Shown here: one piece after another, positions 6,919 to 14,668 of the stretch
Layout of the letters: every line of letters starts with the position of its first letter
How positions within the stretch are numbered: the first letter of the stretch is position 1
From: an uncultured Collinsella sp.
Lineage (GTDB): Bacteria; Actinomycetota; Coriobacteriia; Coriobacteriales; Coriobacteriaceae
Assembly: GCA_900547805.1 (NCBI GenBank)
Contig: URIE01000017.1
Location: 1-22,799, forward strand
Length of the DNA: 22,799 nt
Reading direction: 5' to 3'
The notes under the pieces: model-generated
Told to the model about the DNA's origin: nothing
What the model saw: only the letters and a program-made list of their open reading frames with translations
Databases searched by the model: none
Position numbers and translations under genes: made by a program

Positions 6919-7515
6919 ATGGACAAGGCTGAGTTGCGACGGGCGGTAATTGCTCGGCGCGATGCGATTGATTTGGATGTTCGGAAGGCAAAGTCTGCTG
7001 TCATTTGCACGCGGCTGGTTGAGCTGCTGGGCCGCTTGGATGCCGCGGCGCCGCGCACCGTTGCCGTCTATGCCGCGATGGGTTCCGAGGCAGACCCTGC
7101 CGCGTTTGCCGCTGCGACCGCCGCGCGCGGCTGGCGCGTGGCCTATCCGTGCATGCTCTCGGCAACAGACACCGTGGCTTGTGGCCAGCGCATGTGTATG
7201 CGGGCAGTTGCCGCCGACGATGCGTCCGCGGCTCCGTTTATCGCCCACCCCACGCGGGCCTTCGCGGCCACGGACATCGACAGTAACCGCTTCCCTATCG
7301 TGCCTGCCGAAGCTCTCGACATGATCATCGTGCCGCTCGTGGCCTTCGACCAAACCGGCGCGCGCCTGGGCTACGGCGGCGGTTGCTACGACCGCTACCT
7401 GCCCATGCTCTCGCCCGCATGCCAAATCATCGGCATCGCCTTTGACGAGCAGCGTGTCGACCGCGTTCCCACCGACGCTCACGACCTGCCGCTACCCCAC
7501 ATCATCAGCGCCTAA
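6919..7515 (+). CDS. 5-formyltetrahydrofolate cyclo-ligase
   Basis: This 198-aa cytoplasmic enzyme uses ATP to convert 5-formyl-THF into 5,10-methenyl-THF, returning stored folate to one-carbon metabolism. The N-terminal MDKAELRRAVIARRDAI helix is typical. The C-terminal signature RLGYGGGCYDRYLP (in the last third) is the family's phosphate and folate binding loop, and VPLVAFD precedes it. The length is normal for the family. The ATG at 6919 follows a purine-rich GGGAGAGAGGG. An in-frame TTG at 6892 is less likely because it lies in the repeat element. It converges with metA, whose product also feeds methionine and one-carbon metabolism, though they are not co-transcribed. Confidence 0.93.
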   Translation: MDKAELRRAVIARRDAIDLDVRKAKSAVICTRLVELLGRLDAAAPRTVAVYAAMGSEADPAAFAAATAARGWRVAYPCMLSATDTVACGQRMCMRAVAADDASAAPFIAHPTRAFAATDIDSNRFPIVPAEALDMIIVPLVAFDQTGARLGYGGGCYDRYLPMLSPACQIIGIAFDEQRVDRVPTDAHDLPLPHIISA

Positions 7516-7557
7516 TCGCCGCCATATCAGCCACGGCTACAGCAGTACCATCGCAGC

Positions 7558-8484
7558 CTAGTGCTCCTCGCCGGCGCGGGCCAGGTCGTAGGGCGTGGTC
7601 TGGTAGACGTAGTAGTTGAGCCAGTTGGTGTAGAACAGCTGAGCCTGGCTGCGCCAGACGTTGCGCGGCTCGGCGGAGGGGTCGTCGCCCGGGAAGTAAT
7701 GCGCCGGCACCTGAGGGTTGAGGCCGCGCTTCACGTCGCGCTCGTACTCCAGGCGCAACGTGTCGGTATCGTACTCGGGATGGCCAAATACAAAGAAGCG
7801 ACGGCTGTCGGTCGACTTGACGATGTACAGGCCCACCTCGTCGGACACGGCCACGACCTCAAGCTGCGGCTCGGCCTCCACGTCCTCGCGGCGCACATCG
7901 GTGTTGCGCGAATGCACGGCATAGAAGCGGTCGTCGAAGCCGCGGACCAGCGGGCTTTGCGGCTTCACCAGATAATGCTCGAACACGCCGCTCGCCTTTG
8001 CCGGCAGGTCGTACTTCTGGATGCCGTAATGATGGTAGAGCCCCGCCTGCGCGCCCCAACAAATGTGCAGCGTAGAGTGCACGTGCGTGGTGGACCAATC
8101 CATGATCTGGCAGAGCTCGGGCCAGTAGTCGACCTCCTCGAACGGCATCTGCTCCACCGGCGCGCCCGTGATGATCAGGCCGTCGTAGTGGATGTCGCGG
8201 ATGTCGTCGAACGTGCGGTAGAACGTCTCCAGGTGGCCGGCGCTCACGTGCGTGGCCTCGTGCGTCTTGGTGCGCAGCAGGTCCACCTCAACCTGCAGCG
8301 GCGTGTTGGAGAGCTTGCGCATGATCTGCGTCTCGGTGGCGATCTTGGTGGGCATGAGGTTGAGGATGAGCACGCGCAGCGGACGGATGTCCTGGTGCAG
8401 CGCGCGGTACTCGGTCATGACAAAGATGTTCTCGCTCTCGAGCTGCGCGGCGGCAGGGAGGGCGTCGGGGATGCGAATGGGCAT
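7558..8484 (-). CDS. metAA: Homoserine O-acetyltransferase (MetA family)
   Basis: This 308-aa enzyme activates homoserine for methionine synthesis by acylation. The class-I-glutamine-amidotransferase-like fold is clear. The catalytic Cys is C142 in HICWGAQAG, and the His-Glu pair is H235 and E237 in FGHPEYD. Residue 111, which sets acyl donor choice in this family, is Glu (GAPVE111QMPFE). The Gly found in the E. coli enzyme goes with succinyl-CoA, so acetyl-CoA is predicted here. AAGGAG lies just upstream of the ATG. It is divergent from the dehydrogenase gene, with about 211 bases between them, and convergent with the folate gene. The family is certain; the acyl donor rests on one well-studied residue. 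Confidence 0.95.
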   Translation of the reverse strand: MPIRIPDALPAAAQLESENIFVMTEYRALHQDIRPLRVLILNLMPTKIATETQIMRKLSNTPLQVEVDLLRTKTHEATHVSAGHLETFYRTFDDIRDIHYDGLIITGAPVEQMPFEEVDYWPELCQIMDWSTTHVHSTLHICWGAQAGLYHHYGIQKYDLPAKASGVFEHYLVKPQSPLVRGFDDRFYAVHSRNTDVRREDVEAEPQLEVVAVSDEVGLYIVKSTDSRRFFVFGHPEYDTDTLRLEYERDVKRGLNPQVPAHYFPGDDPSAEPRNVWRSQAQLFYTNWLNYYVYQTTPYDLARAGEEH

Positions 8485-8600
8485 GGATGCTCCTTACGAG
8501 TCAGTTGCAGCTATGGTACAACGAGCGGCCCCATCCGCGCGAGCACATCGCCCAGCGATGCCGTCAGCGGCCCAAATCACTCCAAAAGTAGAGATTAAGG

Positions 8601-8618
8601 CATGTCCCAAAAATCTAC
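8601..8618 (-). repeat. 18-base repeat shared with the M16 terminator
   Basis: CATGTCCCAAAAATCTAC is the exact reverse complement of 5829-5846. With GTAGAGATT just to its left it forms an imperfect hairpin (about 8588-8618) between the divergent metA and dehydrogenase genes, so this copy is not an obvious terminator. Confidence 0.8.
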
Positions 8619-8652
8619 GGCGCTTTAGTCTAGCAAAGTGGCAGCTGGACGC

Positions 8653-8658
8653 TACAAT
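8653..8658 (+). promoter_or_regulatory. -10 box candidate for the dehydrogenase gene
   Basis: TACAAT lies 37 bases before the ATG. No good -35 is found at 16-18 bases upstream. Confidence 0.35.
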
Positions 8659-8695
8659 GGTTCGACGCGAAAAACTCGGCCGAAAGGATACATAT

Positions 8696-9673
8696 ATGTA
8701 CCAGACGCGTAAGATCGGTGTGGTCGGCCAGGGCCACGTAGGAGCACATGTTGCCAACAGTCTGCTCATGCAGGGCATTGCCGATGAGCTGTACCTGTGC
8801 GATATCAACGAGGCCAAGGTGACGTCCGAGGTCCAGGACCTGCGCGACTCCCTTTCGTTTGTCCCGTACAACACCAAGATCGTCAACTGCTACGACCACT
8901 ACGAGGAGCTTGCCTGCTGCGACGTCATCGTCAACGCCGCCGGCAAGGTCGCGCTGGCCGCCGGCAACCGCGACGGCGAGCTGTTCTTTACCACCGACGC
9001 CGCCCGCACCTTTGCCAAGCGCATCGTCGACGCCGGCTTTGACGGCATCTTCGTGAGCATCTCCAACCCCTGCGACGTCGTGTGCACCGAGCTGTGGCAC
9101 CTGACCGGCTACGATCCCAAGAAGATCATCGGCTCGGGCTGCGGCCTGGACTCCGCCCGCCTGCGCACCGAGATCTCCAAGAAGGTCGGCGTGAGCCCCA
9201 GGTCCATCGACGCCTACATGATCGGCGAGCACGGCTTAAGCCAGCTGGCCGCCTTTAAGGCCGCAACCATCGCCGGCAAGAGCCTCAACGAGCTTCAGAC
9301 CGAGAACCCCGACAAGTACGCCTTCGACCACATGGAGGTCGAGGAGCTTGCACGCAAGGGCGGCTACGTGACCTACCAGGGCAAGCAGTGCACCGAGTAC
9401 GCCGTCGCCAACTCCGCCGCTCGCGTCTGCGCCGCCGTGCTGCACAACGAGCACGCCGTGCTTTCCGCCTCCACGCTTATGACCGGCCAGTATGGCGAGG
9501 AGGGCATCTTCACCTCCCTGCCGTGCGTGATCGGTGCCGAGGGCGTCGAGGAGGTCTACACGCTCGACCTGTCCGAGCACGAGCTCGAGGGCTTCCACAA
9601 GAGCTGCCAGCACATCCGCGACAACATCGCCCAGCTCGACTGGTGGGACGCCGAGGCCTACGACGCGAAGTAG
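8696..9673 (+). CDS. L-lactate / L-2-hydroxyacid dehydrogenase family protein
   Basis: This 325-aa NAD-dependent enzyme would reduce pyruvate or a related 2-oxoacid in the cytoplasm. The Rossmann motif G11-Q-G-H-V-G16 and Asp36 in LYLCDIN mark NAD binding. The catalytic set is present: D152 and R155 in LDSARLR, and H179 in GEHG. The specificity loop (about residues 81-95, AAGKVALAAGNRDGE) lacks the Gln seen in true lactate dehydrogenases and the Arg of malate dehydrogenases at that point. It more resembles the longer loop of 2-hydroxyisocaproate dehydrogenases. In a fermenting anaerobe, lactate formation is still plausible. GAAAGGA precedes the ATG. A strong terminator follows the stop. Confidence 0.85.
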   Translation: MYQTRKIGVVGQGHVGAHVANSLLMQGIADELYLCDINEAKVTSEVQDLRDSLSFVPYNTKIVNCYDHYEELACCDVIVNAAGKVALAAGNRDGELFFTTDAARTFAKRIVDAGFDGIFVSISNPCDVVCTELWHLTGYDPKKIIGSGCGLDSARLRTEISKKVGVSPRSIDAYMIGEHGLSQLAAFKAATIAGKSLNELQTENPDKYAFDHMEVEELARKGGYVTYQGKQCTEYAVANSAARVCAAVLHNEHAVLSASTLMTGQYGEEGIFTSLPCVIGAEGVEEVYTLDLSEHELEGFHKSCQHIRDNIAQLDWWDAEAYDAK

Positions 9674-9717
9674 GCCGCCGCTTGACGCGACACCTCGCTC
9701 ATACGGACGCTATGCAA

Positions 9718-9757
9718 AGCGGGCCGCGCCGGAAATCCCCGGCACGGCCCGCTTTTT
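9718..9757 (+). terminator. Rho-independent terminator after the dehydrogenase gene
   Basis: AGCGGGCCGCGCCGG pairs with CCGGCACGGCCCGCT around a short loop, followed by TTTTT. It lies between convergent genes and may stop both. Confidence 0.85.
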
Positions 9758-9819
9758 GGCTCATGCGACACGCTCGCGAATCGAAGGTGAATGCTTTTCG
9801 ACAGATGGAACAGGGCGCT

Positions 9820-10467
9820 TTAATCCTCAAACCACGCGATTGCGCGAATGGGCGAGCCGTCGCAATCCTCGATTTTGAGCGGTGCGCAGCTAAACCAGAA
9901 CAGATCGTCGCCGCAACAGTCCAGGTCCTTAAGATTCTCGATGTTGACGATATCGCATGCGCGGAACAACTTCTTGTGGCGCGTCAGGTTTTCGTCCGCG
10001 ATGGGGTCGAGTCCAATTACATCAAAGCCGATGCCCTTGTAGCCGCCGTCGATGATCAGGTCCAACACCTCATCGTCCACGCAAGGATAGTCGCCAAAGT
10101 ACGCCTCGGTTCCCCAACGCTTATCCCAACCCAAGTTGAACAGCAAAAACTCGGCTTGAGTCACCTTATCGCCATAGGGACGGAGCTGCTCCACAGTAAT
10201 GGCCTCACCCTCGGCGAGCATGCGGCAATCGACAACCAATGCCCTGCCTATAAACTGGCTTGCCGGAAACGCATCGAGCGTCTTGCGGTCGGCAAACAGA
10301 TGCGCCGGTGGATCCATATGCGTCCCCGTATGGGTGTACATCTGCATGAGCGTCTCTTTAAATCCGTCGTGCTCGTAGGTGCTCGCCGGCAGCAGCTTGG
10401 GTGTATCGGCTCCGGGAAATACCGGCATGTCTTCCCTAATAGTGTGAGTCAAATCAAGCACGCGCAT
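9820..10467 (-). CDS. Cyclase-family metal-dependent hydrolase
   Basis: This 215-aa protein belongs to the cyclase / kynurenine-formamidase-like family (PF04199 type). The metal-binding signature H46-T-G-T-H50-M-D52-P-P-A-H56 is complete. These enzymes hydrolyse amides or lactones such as N-formylkynurenine or isatin, and many have unknown substrates. No tryptophan-degradation gene is nearby. The ATG at 10467 follows TGGGGAT. A longer version from a TTG at 10494 runs into the neighbouring terminator and is rejected. It lies 84 bases downstream of the FrlB-like gene, but a terminator separates them, so it may have its own promoter or depend on readthrough. The substrate is unknown. Confidence 0.88.
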   Translation of the reverse strand: MRVLDLTHTIREDMPVFPGADTPKLLPASTYEHDGFKETLMQMYTHTGTHMDPPAHLFADRKTLDAFPASQFIGRALVVDCRMLAEGEAITVEQLRPYGDKVTQAEFLLFNLGWDKRWGTEAYFGDYPCVDDEVLDLIIDGGYKGIGFDVIGLDPIADENLTRHKKLFRACDIVNIENLKDLDCCGDDLFWFSCAPLKIEDCDGSPIRAIAWFED

Positions 10468-10492
10468 GTTCAATCCCCATTTCTTTCTTGGC

Positions 10493-10529
10493 AAAGCAAA
10501 ACGGGGCCCGCACTTGGCGGAAGCCCCGT
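10493..10529 (-). terminator. Terminator of the FrlB-like gene
   Basis: On the minus strand, ACGGGGC pairs with GCCCCGT around 15 bases and is followed by TTTTGC. It lies in the 84-base gap before the cyclase gene. Confidence 0.7.
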
Positions 10530-10551
10530 CGTGAGAGGTTATTCCCGGTAC

Positions 10552-11520
10552 CTAGTACTGCTCGATGCCCATGTAGCGACGAATCTCGGGGCTGTGGTCG
10601 AACACCTTGCCGCGGGCGGCACGCAGCTCGCAGCTCATCGCGTAGAAGAAGATCGGCTCCAGGTACGAACGCACGCTGGCAGGCACTTCACCCACGCCGT
10701 ACTCGAGCGCATCGAGCACCATGACGGTATCGGTGTGCGTGTTGAGGAACGCAAGAGCGCGCTCCTCCATGGGGCGGCACTCGCCCGATCCGAGCTGCAC
10801 AAAGTAGAACACGCCGGGCTCGGTGGCTTCGAACGGGCCATGGAAGTACTCGCCGGAGTGGATGTAGCAGCAGTGCTGCCACTGCATCTCCATGAGCGAG
10901 CAGATCGCCATGGCATAGGTCTGGCTAAAGTTGGGGCCGGAGCCCAGGATATAGAAGAACTTGTGCTGCTGGCAGAGCTCGGCAAAGCGGGCGCCCAGCT
11001 CGGCGTTGACCTTCTCACGGGCGGCGGGCAGCAGCGCATCCATCTGCTTGAGGCCCTCATACATGTCGGCGAGTGACTCGTAGCCTTCCTGCTGGTCGAG
11101 CAACTCGGTGGCGATCAGAGCGCCAATGCCCTGCGGCACCTCGGCCTGCGACACGCCCTCACCCCACGGATAGACCCAGGTGGTCCACTTGCCGTTATCG
11201 ATCTTGGAGCCCTCGCAGTCGGTGAGGGCAACGACTTCGGCACCGGCGGCCAGCGCCATCTCGCAGCCGTCGACAACCTCTTGCGTGTTGCCGCTGTGGC
11301 TGCAGGCAATAACGAGCGACTTCTCGCCAAGGCTCTTGGGAGCCATCAGGCAAAACTCGCGCGCCGTGTAGACCGTCGAGGTAAACGTGGTGGCCTCGCG
11401 CTTGAGCAGTTCGTTGGCCGGCATCAGGTCGATCATCGAACCGCCACAAGCGATCCAAAAGACATTCTCGATCTTGCCCTTGCGCTCGATGATTTCCTGA
11501 ACCAGATCATGTGCGTTCAT
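10552..11520 (-). CDS. SIS-domain deglycase, FrlB-like
   Basis: This 322-aa protein has two sugar-isomerase (SIS) domains and resembles fructoselysine-6-phosphate deglycase (FrlB), which splits a phosphorylated Amadori compound into glucose 6-phosphate and an amine. The first SIS domain shows CGGSMIDL and the phosphate loop C-S74-H-S76-G-N-T79. The second has SGEYFHGPFE and EPGVF, matching the SGEFRHGP and EPGV of E. coli FrlB as I recall it. The C-terminus RRYMGIEQY parallels RRYYGGLVEY there. AAGGAGGAG precedes the ATG. It has its own promoter and lies next to a GntR regulator, its likely controller. The exact glycated substrate is not known from sequence. Confidence 0.88.
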   Translation of the reverse strand: MNAHDLVQEIIERKGKIENVFWIACGGSMIDLMPANELLKREATTFTSTVYTAREFCLMAPKSLGEKSLVIACSHSGNTQEVVDGCEMALAAGAEVVALTDCEGSKIDNGKWTTWVYPWGEGVSQAEVPQGIGALIATELLDQQEGYESLADMYEGLKQMDALLPAAREKVNAELGARFAELCQQHKFFYILGSGPNFSQTYAMAICSLMEMQWQHCCYIHSGEYFHGPFEATEPGVFYFVQLGSGECRPMEERALAFLNTHTDTVMVLDALEYGVGEVPASVRSYLEPIFFYAMSCELRAARGKVFDHSPEIRRYMGIEQY

Positions 11521-11550
11521 GCTGATGCTCCTCCTTGTGGGGCGGCTTTG

Positions 11551-11580
11551 AACGACGACAGCTCGTACCTGCTGTCGTTC
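11551..11580 (-). promoter_or_regulatory. Leader hairpin of the FrlB-like gene
   Basis: AACGACGACAG and CTGCTGTCGTT match as an inverted repeat at 9 of 11 positions. It lies between the predicted transcription start and the ribosome binding site. It could be an operator or an mRNA hairpin. Confidence 0.35.
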
Positions 11581-11592
11581 TATGTTGTCCTA

Positions 11593-11621
11593 TTTATAGC
11601 ACGCACGACGACGCCCGTGAA
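11593..11621 (-). promoter_or_regulatory. Promoter of the FrlB-like gene
   Basis: Read leftward, TTCACG (11616-11621) and TATAAA (11593-11598) are separated by exactly 17 bases. They give a 4/6 and a 5/6 match to the standard boxes. It is flanked on both sides by TAGAAC sequences that may be operator half-sites. Confidence 0.5.
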
Positions 11622-11637
11622 GCCATTTCACCAAACT

Positions 11638-11658
11638 TGTTCTATATTGTTCTATCTG
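11638..11658. promoter_or_regulatory. Tandem TTGTTCTAT repeats, possible GntR operator
   Basis: TTGTTCTAT occurs twice with an 11-base period, one helical turn, seven bases past the end of the gntR gene and just upstream of the FrlB-like promoter. A third GTTCTAT occurs at 11577-11583 on the other side of the promoter. Binding by the adjacent GntR protein is inferred from position only. Confidence 0.4.
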
Positions 11659-11664
11659 TGGACG

Positions 11665-12420
11665 TTAGATGTCGAACACGTAGCGCGAGCCCACGATCTT
11701 TTGGCGGCCGAGCAGCAGGGGCCGCTCGCCCTCGTCGGTAAAGTACGCCTCCATATAGAAGAGCGGCTCGCCGACCGGCACCTCCAGCAGCGGGGCCGCC
11801 TGAGCATCAGCAAGCGCAATCTCCACGGTACAGGGGTCGGACTTGAGCGGCGCGCGGCCCGAATGCTCGGCAACGAGCGCAAAGATGGAATTGTCCGTGA
11901 GGTCCTTGTCGGCAAGCGTCTGCAGATAGGGATGGTCGGCCAGCACAAAGGCGTTGTTCTCGAGCATGACGGGCACGCCGTCTGCCGTGCGCACGCGCTC
12001 GACAACGATGAGCTCGCAGCCGGGTTCCACCCCAAAAAACGCCGCGTCCTCACGCGTCGCCGCAACCACCGTGCGCGACACCAGGCGTGCTCCGGCCACC
12101 ATGTCGTTGGCGGCGCAACCCTCGGTAAAGCTCTGAACGTCGCCCTTCTGGCGAATCTTGCGCTTGAGCTTGGGCGCGCACACAAACGTGCCCCTCCCCT
12201 GCTGGCGATTGAGATACCCCGCGCGCGACAGCTCCTCGATGGCGCGGCGCACGGTGATGCGTCCCACGCCGTAGTACTTCGCGAGCTCCATCTCGGAAGG
12301 AATGCGCGAGCCGGATGCGTACACGCCACGCGCGATCTCGCCCTTTAGGTCGTCCATTACCTGCTGGTACAGCGGCACGGCGGACACCTCAGTGCGCTCG
12401 GTTTTATCGTCGGATGCCAT
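11665..12420 (-). CDS. GntR-family regulator with UTRA domain (1)
   Basis: This 251-aa regulator has an N-terminal winged helix (about residues 17-85, PLYQQVMDDLKGEI... SEMELAKYYGVGRITVRRAIEEL... QGRGTF) and a C-terminal UTRA ligand domain (about 100-245). That makes it a HutC/FarR-type repressor, which usually senses a sugar phosphate or similar metabolite. The ATG follows GGAG by seven bases and comes only two bases after the recQ stop, so it may be co-expressed with recQ. The next gene downstream is the FrlB-like deglycase, whose promoter carries tandem TTGTTCTAT repeats. Control of that gene, relieved by a glycated-amine phosphate, is the likeliest role. Confidence 0.92.
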   Translation of the reverse strand: MASDDKTERTEVSAVPLYQQVMDDLKGEIARGVYASGSRIPSEMELAKYYGVGRITVRRAIEELSRAGYLNRQQGRGTFVCAPKLKRKIRQKGDVQSFTEGCAANDMVAGARLVSRTVVAATREDAAFFGVEPGCELIVVERVRTADGVPVMLENNAFVLADHPYLQTLADKDLTDNSIFALVAEHSGRAPLKSDPCTVEIALADAQAAPLLEVPVGEPLFYMEAYFTDEGERPLLLGRQKIVGSRYVFDI

Positions 12421-12422
12421 CG

Positions 12423-14402
12423 TTACGCTCCATTCCGTGCATGCTCGGACTCAAACTCTTCAATCGCCGCCATAAACTGATCGCCAAAGGCGTCGGCCTT
12501 TTTCTCGCCGATGCCGTTGACCTGGATAAGCTCGTCGCGCGTCTGAGGGCGCAGACGGCACAGACCTCGCAGAGCCTTGTCGGAAAAGACCATGTACGGC
12601 GCCATCTCCAGCTCGGTCGAAATATCCTTGCGCAGGGCACGCAGGCGCTCGAACAGCTCGGCATCGTCACCCACGCGCGGGCGCTGATCCAGCTCGGCCT
12701 CCTCGCGCAGCAGATCCACCGCACGGCGGGCGCGGGCCGAGGCCTTGCGCTTGGACGCGCGACGCTTAACGGTAAAGGCAAACGCCTCGTCCTCGACCTC
12801 GCCGGCACGCGGGCCCAGGCCAACGACCGGGTACTGCCCCTGCGAGGTAGCCAGATAACCGCGGCCGCACAGCTGGCCGATGATGTCCTTGATGCGCCCG
12901 ACCGATTCGCTCGACAGCTCACCGTAGCCGCGGTCCTCGTCCAGATGCATCTGACGAATGCGCTCGGTGTTGCCGCCGTGGAGCACGTCGGCGACCAGCG
13001 ACTTGCCAAAGCGCATGGGACGCGTGGCCACATAGCGCACGGCAGCGCGGGCCATATCGGTGACGTCCTCGACTTCGAACTGCGTGAGGCAATTGCTGCA
13101 GTTGCCGCAGCCCTCGACGTCGTCCATGGCGGTGCCACCCGTACCGACCGCGGCATGCTCGGCCGCGGCCTCGTCGCCAAAGTAGCGCAGCATGTATTCG
13201 CGCAGGCAGCCGGTGGTATTGCAGTAGCCCTCCATCTGGCTGAGCAGACGATATCGATTCTGGAGCGCCCACGCGCGCTGCTCGTCGTCGAGTGCCTCAT
13301 CGGCAGCATCGCCGCGATCGATCAGAAAGCGGCGCATGCGAAAATCGTTACCGTTCCACAGCAGATGGCAGCTGGCCGGATCGCCATCGCGGCCGGCGCG
13401 GCCCGCTTCCTGGTAGTAGGCCTCGATGCTCTCGGGCACGTTGTTGTGGATCACGTAGCGCACATTGGGCTTGTCGATGCCCATGCCAAAGGCGTTGGTG
13501 GCAACCATCACCTGAATATCGTCGTCGATAAAGGCGCGCTGGCTTTGGCGGCGGGCCTCGTTGCCCATGCCGGCATGGTAGCGGCCAACGCGAATGCCGC
13601 TGGGGCCCAGCGCCTCGGCAAGCTCGCCTGCCAGCGCATCGACCGTCTTGCGGGTCGAGCAATACACGATACCGCTCTCGCCCGAATGCGCGATCACATA
13701 GTCGCGCACCCACGCCGCTTTGGCCTTGTCGCCCATCTCCTCGCAGCCAAAGTAGAGGTTCTTGCGATCGAAGCCCGTCACCACCGTCGCAGGGTTTTGC
13801 AGGCCGAGCATCTGCTGAATGTCCGCGCGCACACGCTCGGTCGCCGTAGCGGTAAAGGCCGCCACGATGGGGCGCCGCGGCAGGGAATCAATGAACTCGC
13901 GAATCTGCAGGTAGGCGGGGCGGAAATCCTGGCCCCATTGGCTCACGCAGTGGGCCTCGTCAATGGCCACGAGCGGCACGCCAATGCCGCCGTCCGCTGC
14001 GGCCTCCTGCGCAAAGGCTAAAAAACGCGGCTCGAGCAGGCGCTCGGGCGCCACGTACATAAGTTGGTAGCGGCCCTCGCGCGCCCGCTTGAGCACGGTG
14101 TTTTGCTGGGCCGGAGTAAGGCTGGAGTTGAGATAACTGGGGCGCGCACCCGCCGCGAGCAGCGCGCGGGTCTGGTCCTCCATAAGCGACAGCAACGGAC
14201 TCACCACAAAGGTGATGCCGGGAAGCATGAGCGCGGGCACCTGGTAGCAAATGGACTTGCCGGCGCCCGTGGGCATAACGCCCAGCGCGTCGCAGCCGGC
14301 AAGGATCGCATCGACCATACGGTCCTGCCCCGGGCGAAACGAGGTGTAGCCAAAATAGGCGCCGAGCGTGTCGAGCGCCGTCTGCTGCATGCTATCGGTC
14401 AT
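12423..14402 (-). CDS. recQ: RecQ ATP-dependent DNA helicase
   Basis: This 659-aa 3'-5' superfamily 2 helicase repairs DNA and processes stalled forks. The Walker A loop is T45-G-A-G-K49-S50 and motif II is D148-E-A-H151 with CVSQWGQDFRP. Motif VI is QEAGRAGRDG near 331-340. The zinc site fits C399, C432, C435 and C438, with about 18 more residues between the first and second ligands than in the E. coli protein. The C-terminal 85 residues form an HRDC domain ending around VNGIGEKKADAFGDQF. The length slightly exceeds the 609 aa of E. coli RecQ. AGGA precedes the ATG. It is coupled to the downstream gntR gene by a 2-base gap, an odd partner for a repair helicase. Confidence 0.96.
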   Translation of the reverse strand: MTDSMQQTALDTLGAYFGYTSFRPGQDRMVDAILAGCDALGVMPTGAGKSICYQVPALMLPGITFVVSPLLSLMEDQTRALLAAGARPSYLNSSLTPAQQNTVLKRAREGRYQLMYVAPERLLEPRFLAFAQEAAADGGIGVPLVAIDEAHCVSQWGQDFRPAYLQIREFIDSLPRRPIVAAFTATATERVRADIQQMLGLQNPATVVTGFDRKNLYFGCEEMGDKAKAAWVRDYVIAHSGESGIVYCSTRKTVDALAGELAEALGPSGIRVGRYHAGMGNEARRQSQRAFIDDDIQVMVATNAFGMGIDKPNVRYVIHNNVPESIEAYYQEAGRAGRDGDPASCHLLWNGNDFRMRRFLIDRGDAADEALDDEQRAWALQNRYRLLSQMEGYCNTTGCLREYMLRYFGDEAAAEHAAVGTGGTAMDDVEGCGNCSNCLTQFEVEDVTDMARAAVRYVATRPMRFGKSLVADVLHGGNTERIRQMHLDEDRGYGELSSESVGRIKDIIGQLCGRGYLATSQGQYPVVGLGPRAGEVEDEAFAFTVKRRASKRKASARARRAVDLLREEAELDQRPRVGDDAELFERLRALRKDISTELEMAPYMVFSDKALRGLCRLRPQTRDELIQVNGIGEKKADAFGDQFMAAIEEFESEHARNGA

Positions 14403-14502
14403 GGTTTCCTAACGTCCAAGTCATCTGCCGCCGATTATACGCCGCCACGCGGACCGGTGCCCCACGGTTGCCGGCCACGGGCGGCGCAATCCGAAAGGAA
14501 CG

Positions 14503-14596
14503 AGCGTGGATTTTTGGACACTTTCCGGATGAGCGTGGATAATCTCCCACTTTGGGCCCGTCACCAAGCCAAAAACGGGAGATTATCCACGCTCAT
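14503..14596. repeat. Palindromic element, copy 2 (GAGCGTGGAT family)
   Basis: A perfect 20-bp inverted repeat (14529-14548 with 14577-14596) encloses a 28-base loop that can itself pair CCCGT (14557-14561) with ACGGG (14575-14579). A further GAGCGTGGATTTTTGGAC at 14503-14520 is a direct copy of the arm start and matches the motif of the 2491-2642 element at 17 of 18 bases. It lies between recQ and the second gntR gene, just past the end of the latter. Confidence 0.85.
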
Positions 14597-14668
14597 TCTG
14601 CAGATTGCCGCTCTGGCGGGCTTGCAGCGTCGACCGGTCCGCCGTTCGTCAGAACGGCGGAACCAACC

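Noticed and set aside
7561..8598. 345-codon open frame antisense to metA
   Set aside because: metA has all catalytic residues at their standard positions; the antisense product is a composition artefact.
8485..8695. Riboswitch in the metA leader
   Set aside because: The metA leader is short, and I found no SAM-riboswitch or T-box-like core; the only structure is the dispersed 18-base repeat.
10465..10494. TTG start at 10494 for the cyclase gene
   Set aside because: It reaches into the terminator of the upstream gene, while the ATG at 10467 has a Shine-Dalgarno-like TGGGGAT and begins the conserved domain.
9388..11076. 562-codon plus-strand open frame across three genes
   Set aside because: It runs through the end of the dehydrogenase gene, its terminator and two real opposite-strand genes.
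12315..14021. 568-codon open frame antisense to recQ
   Set aside because: recQ is unmistakable on the other strand; the antisense frame has no motif or ribosome binding site.
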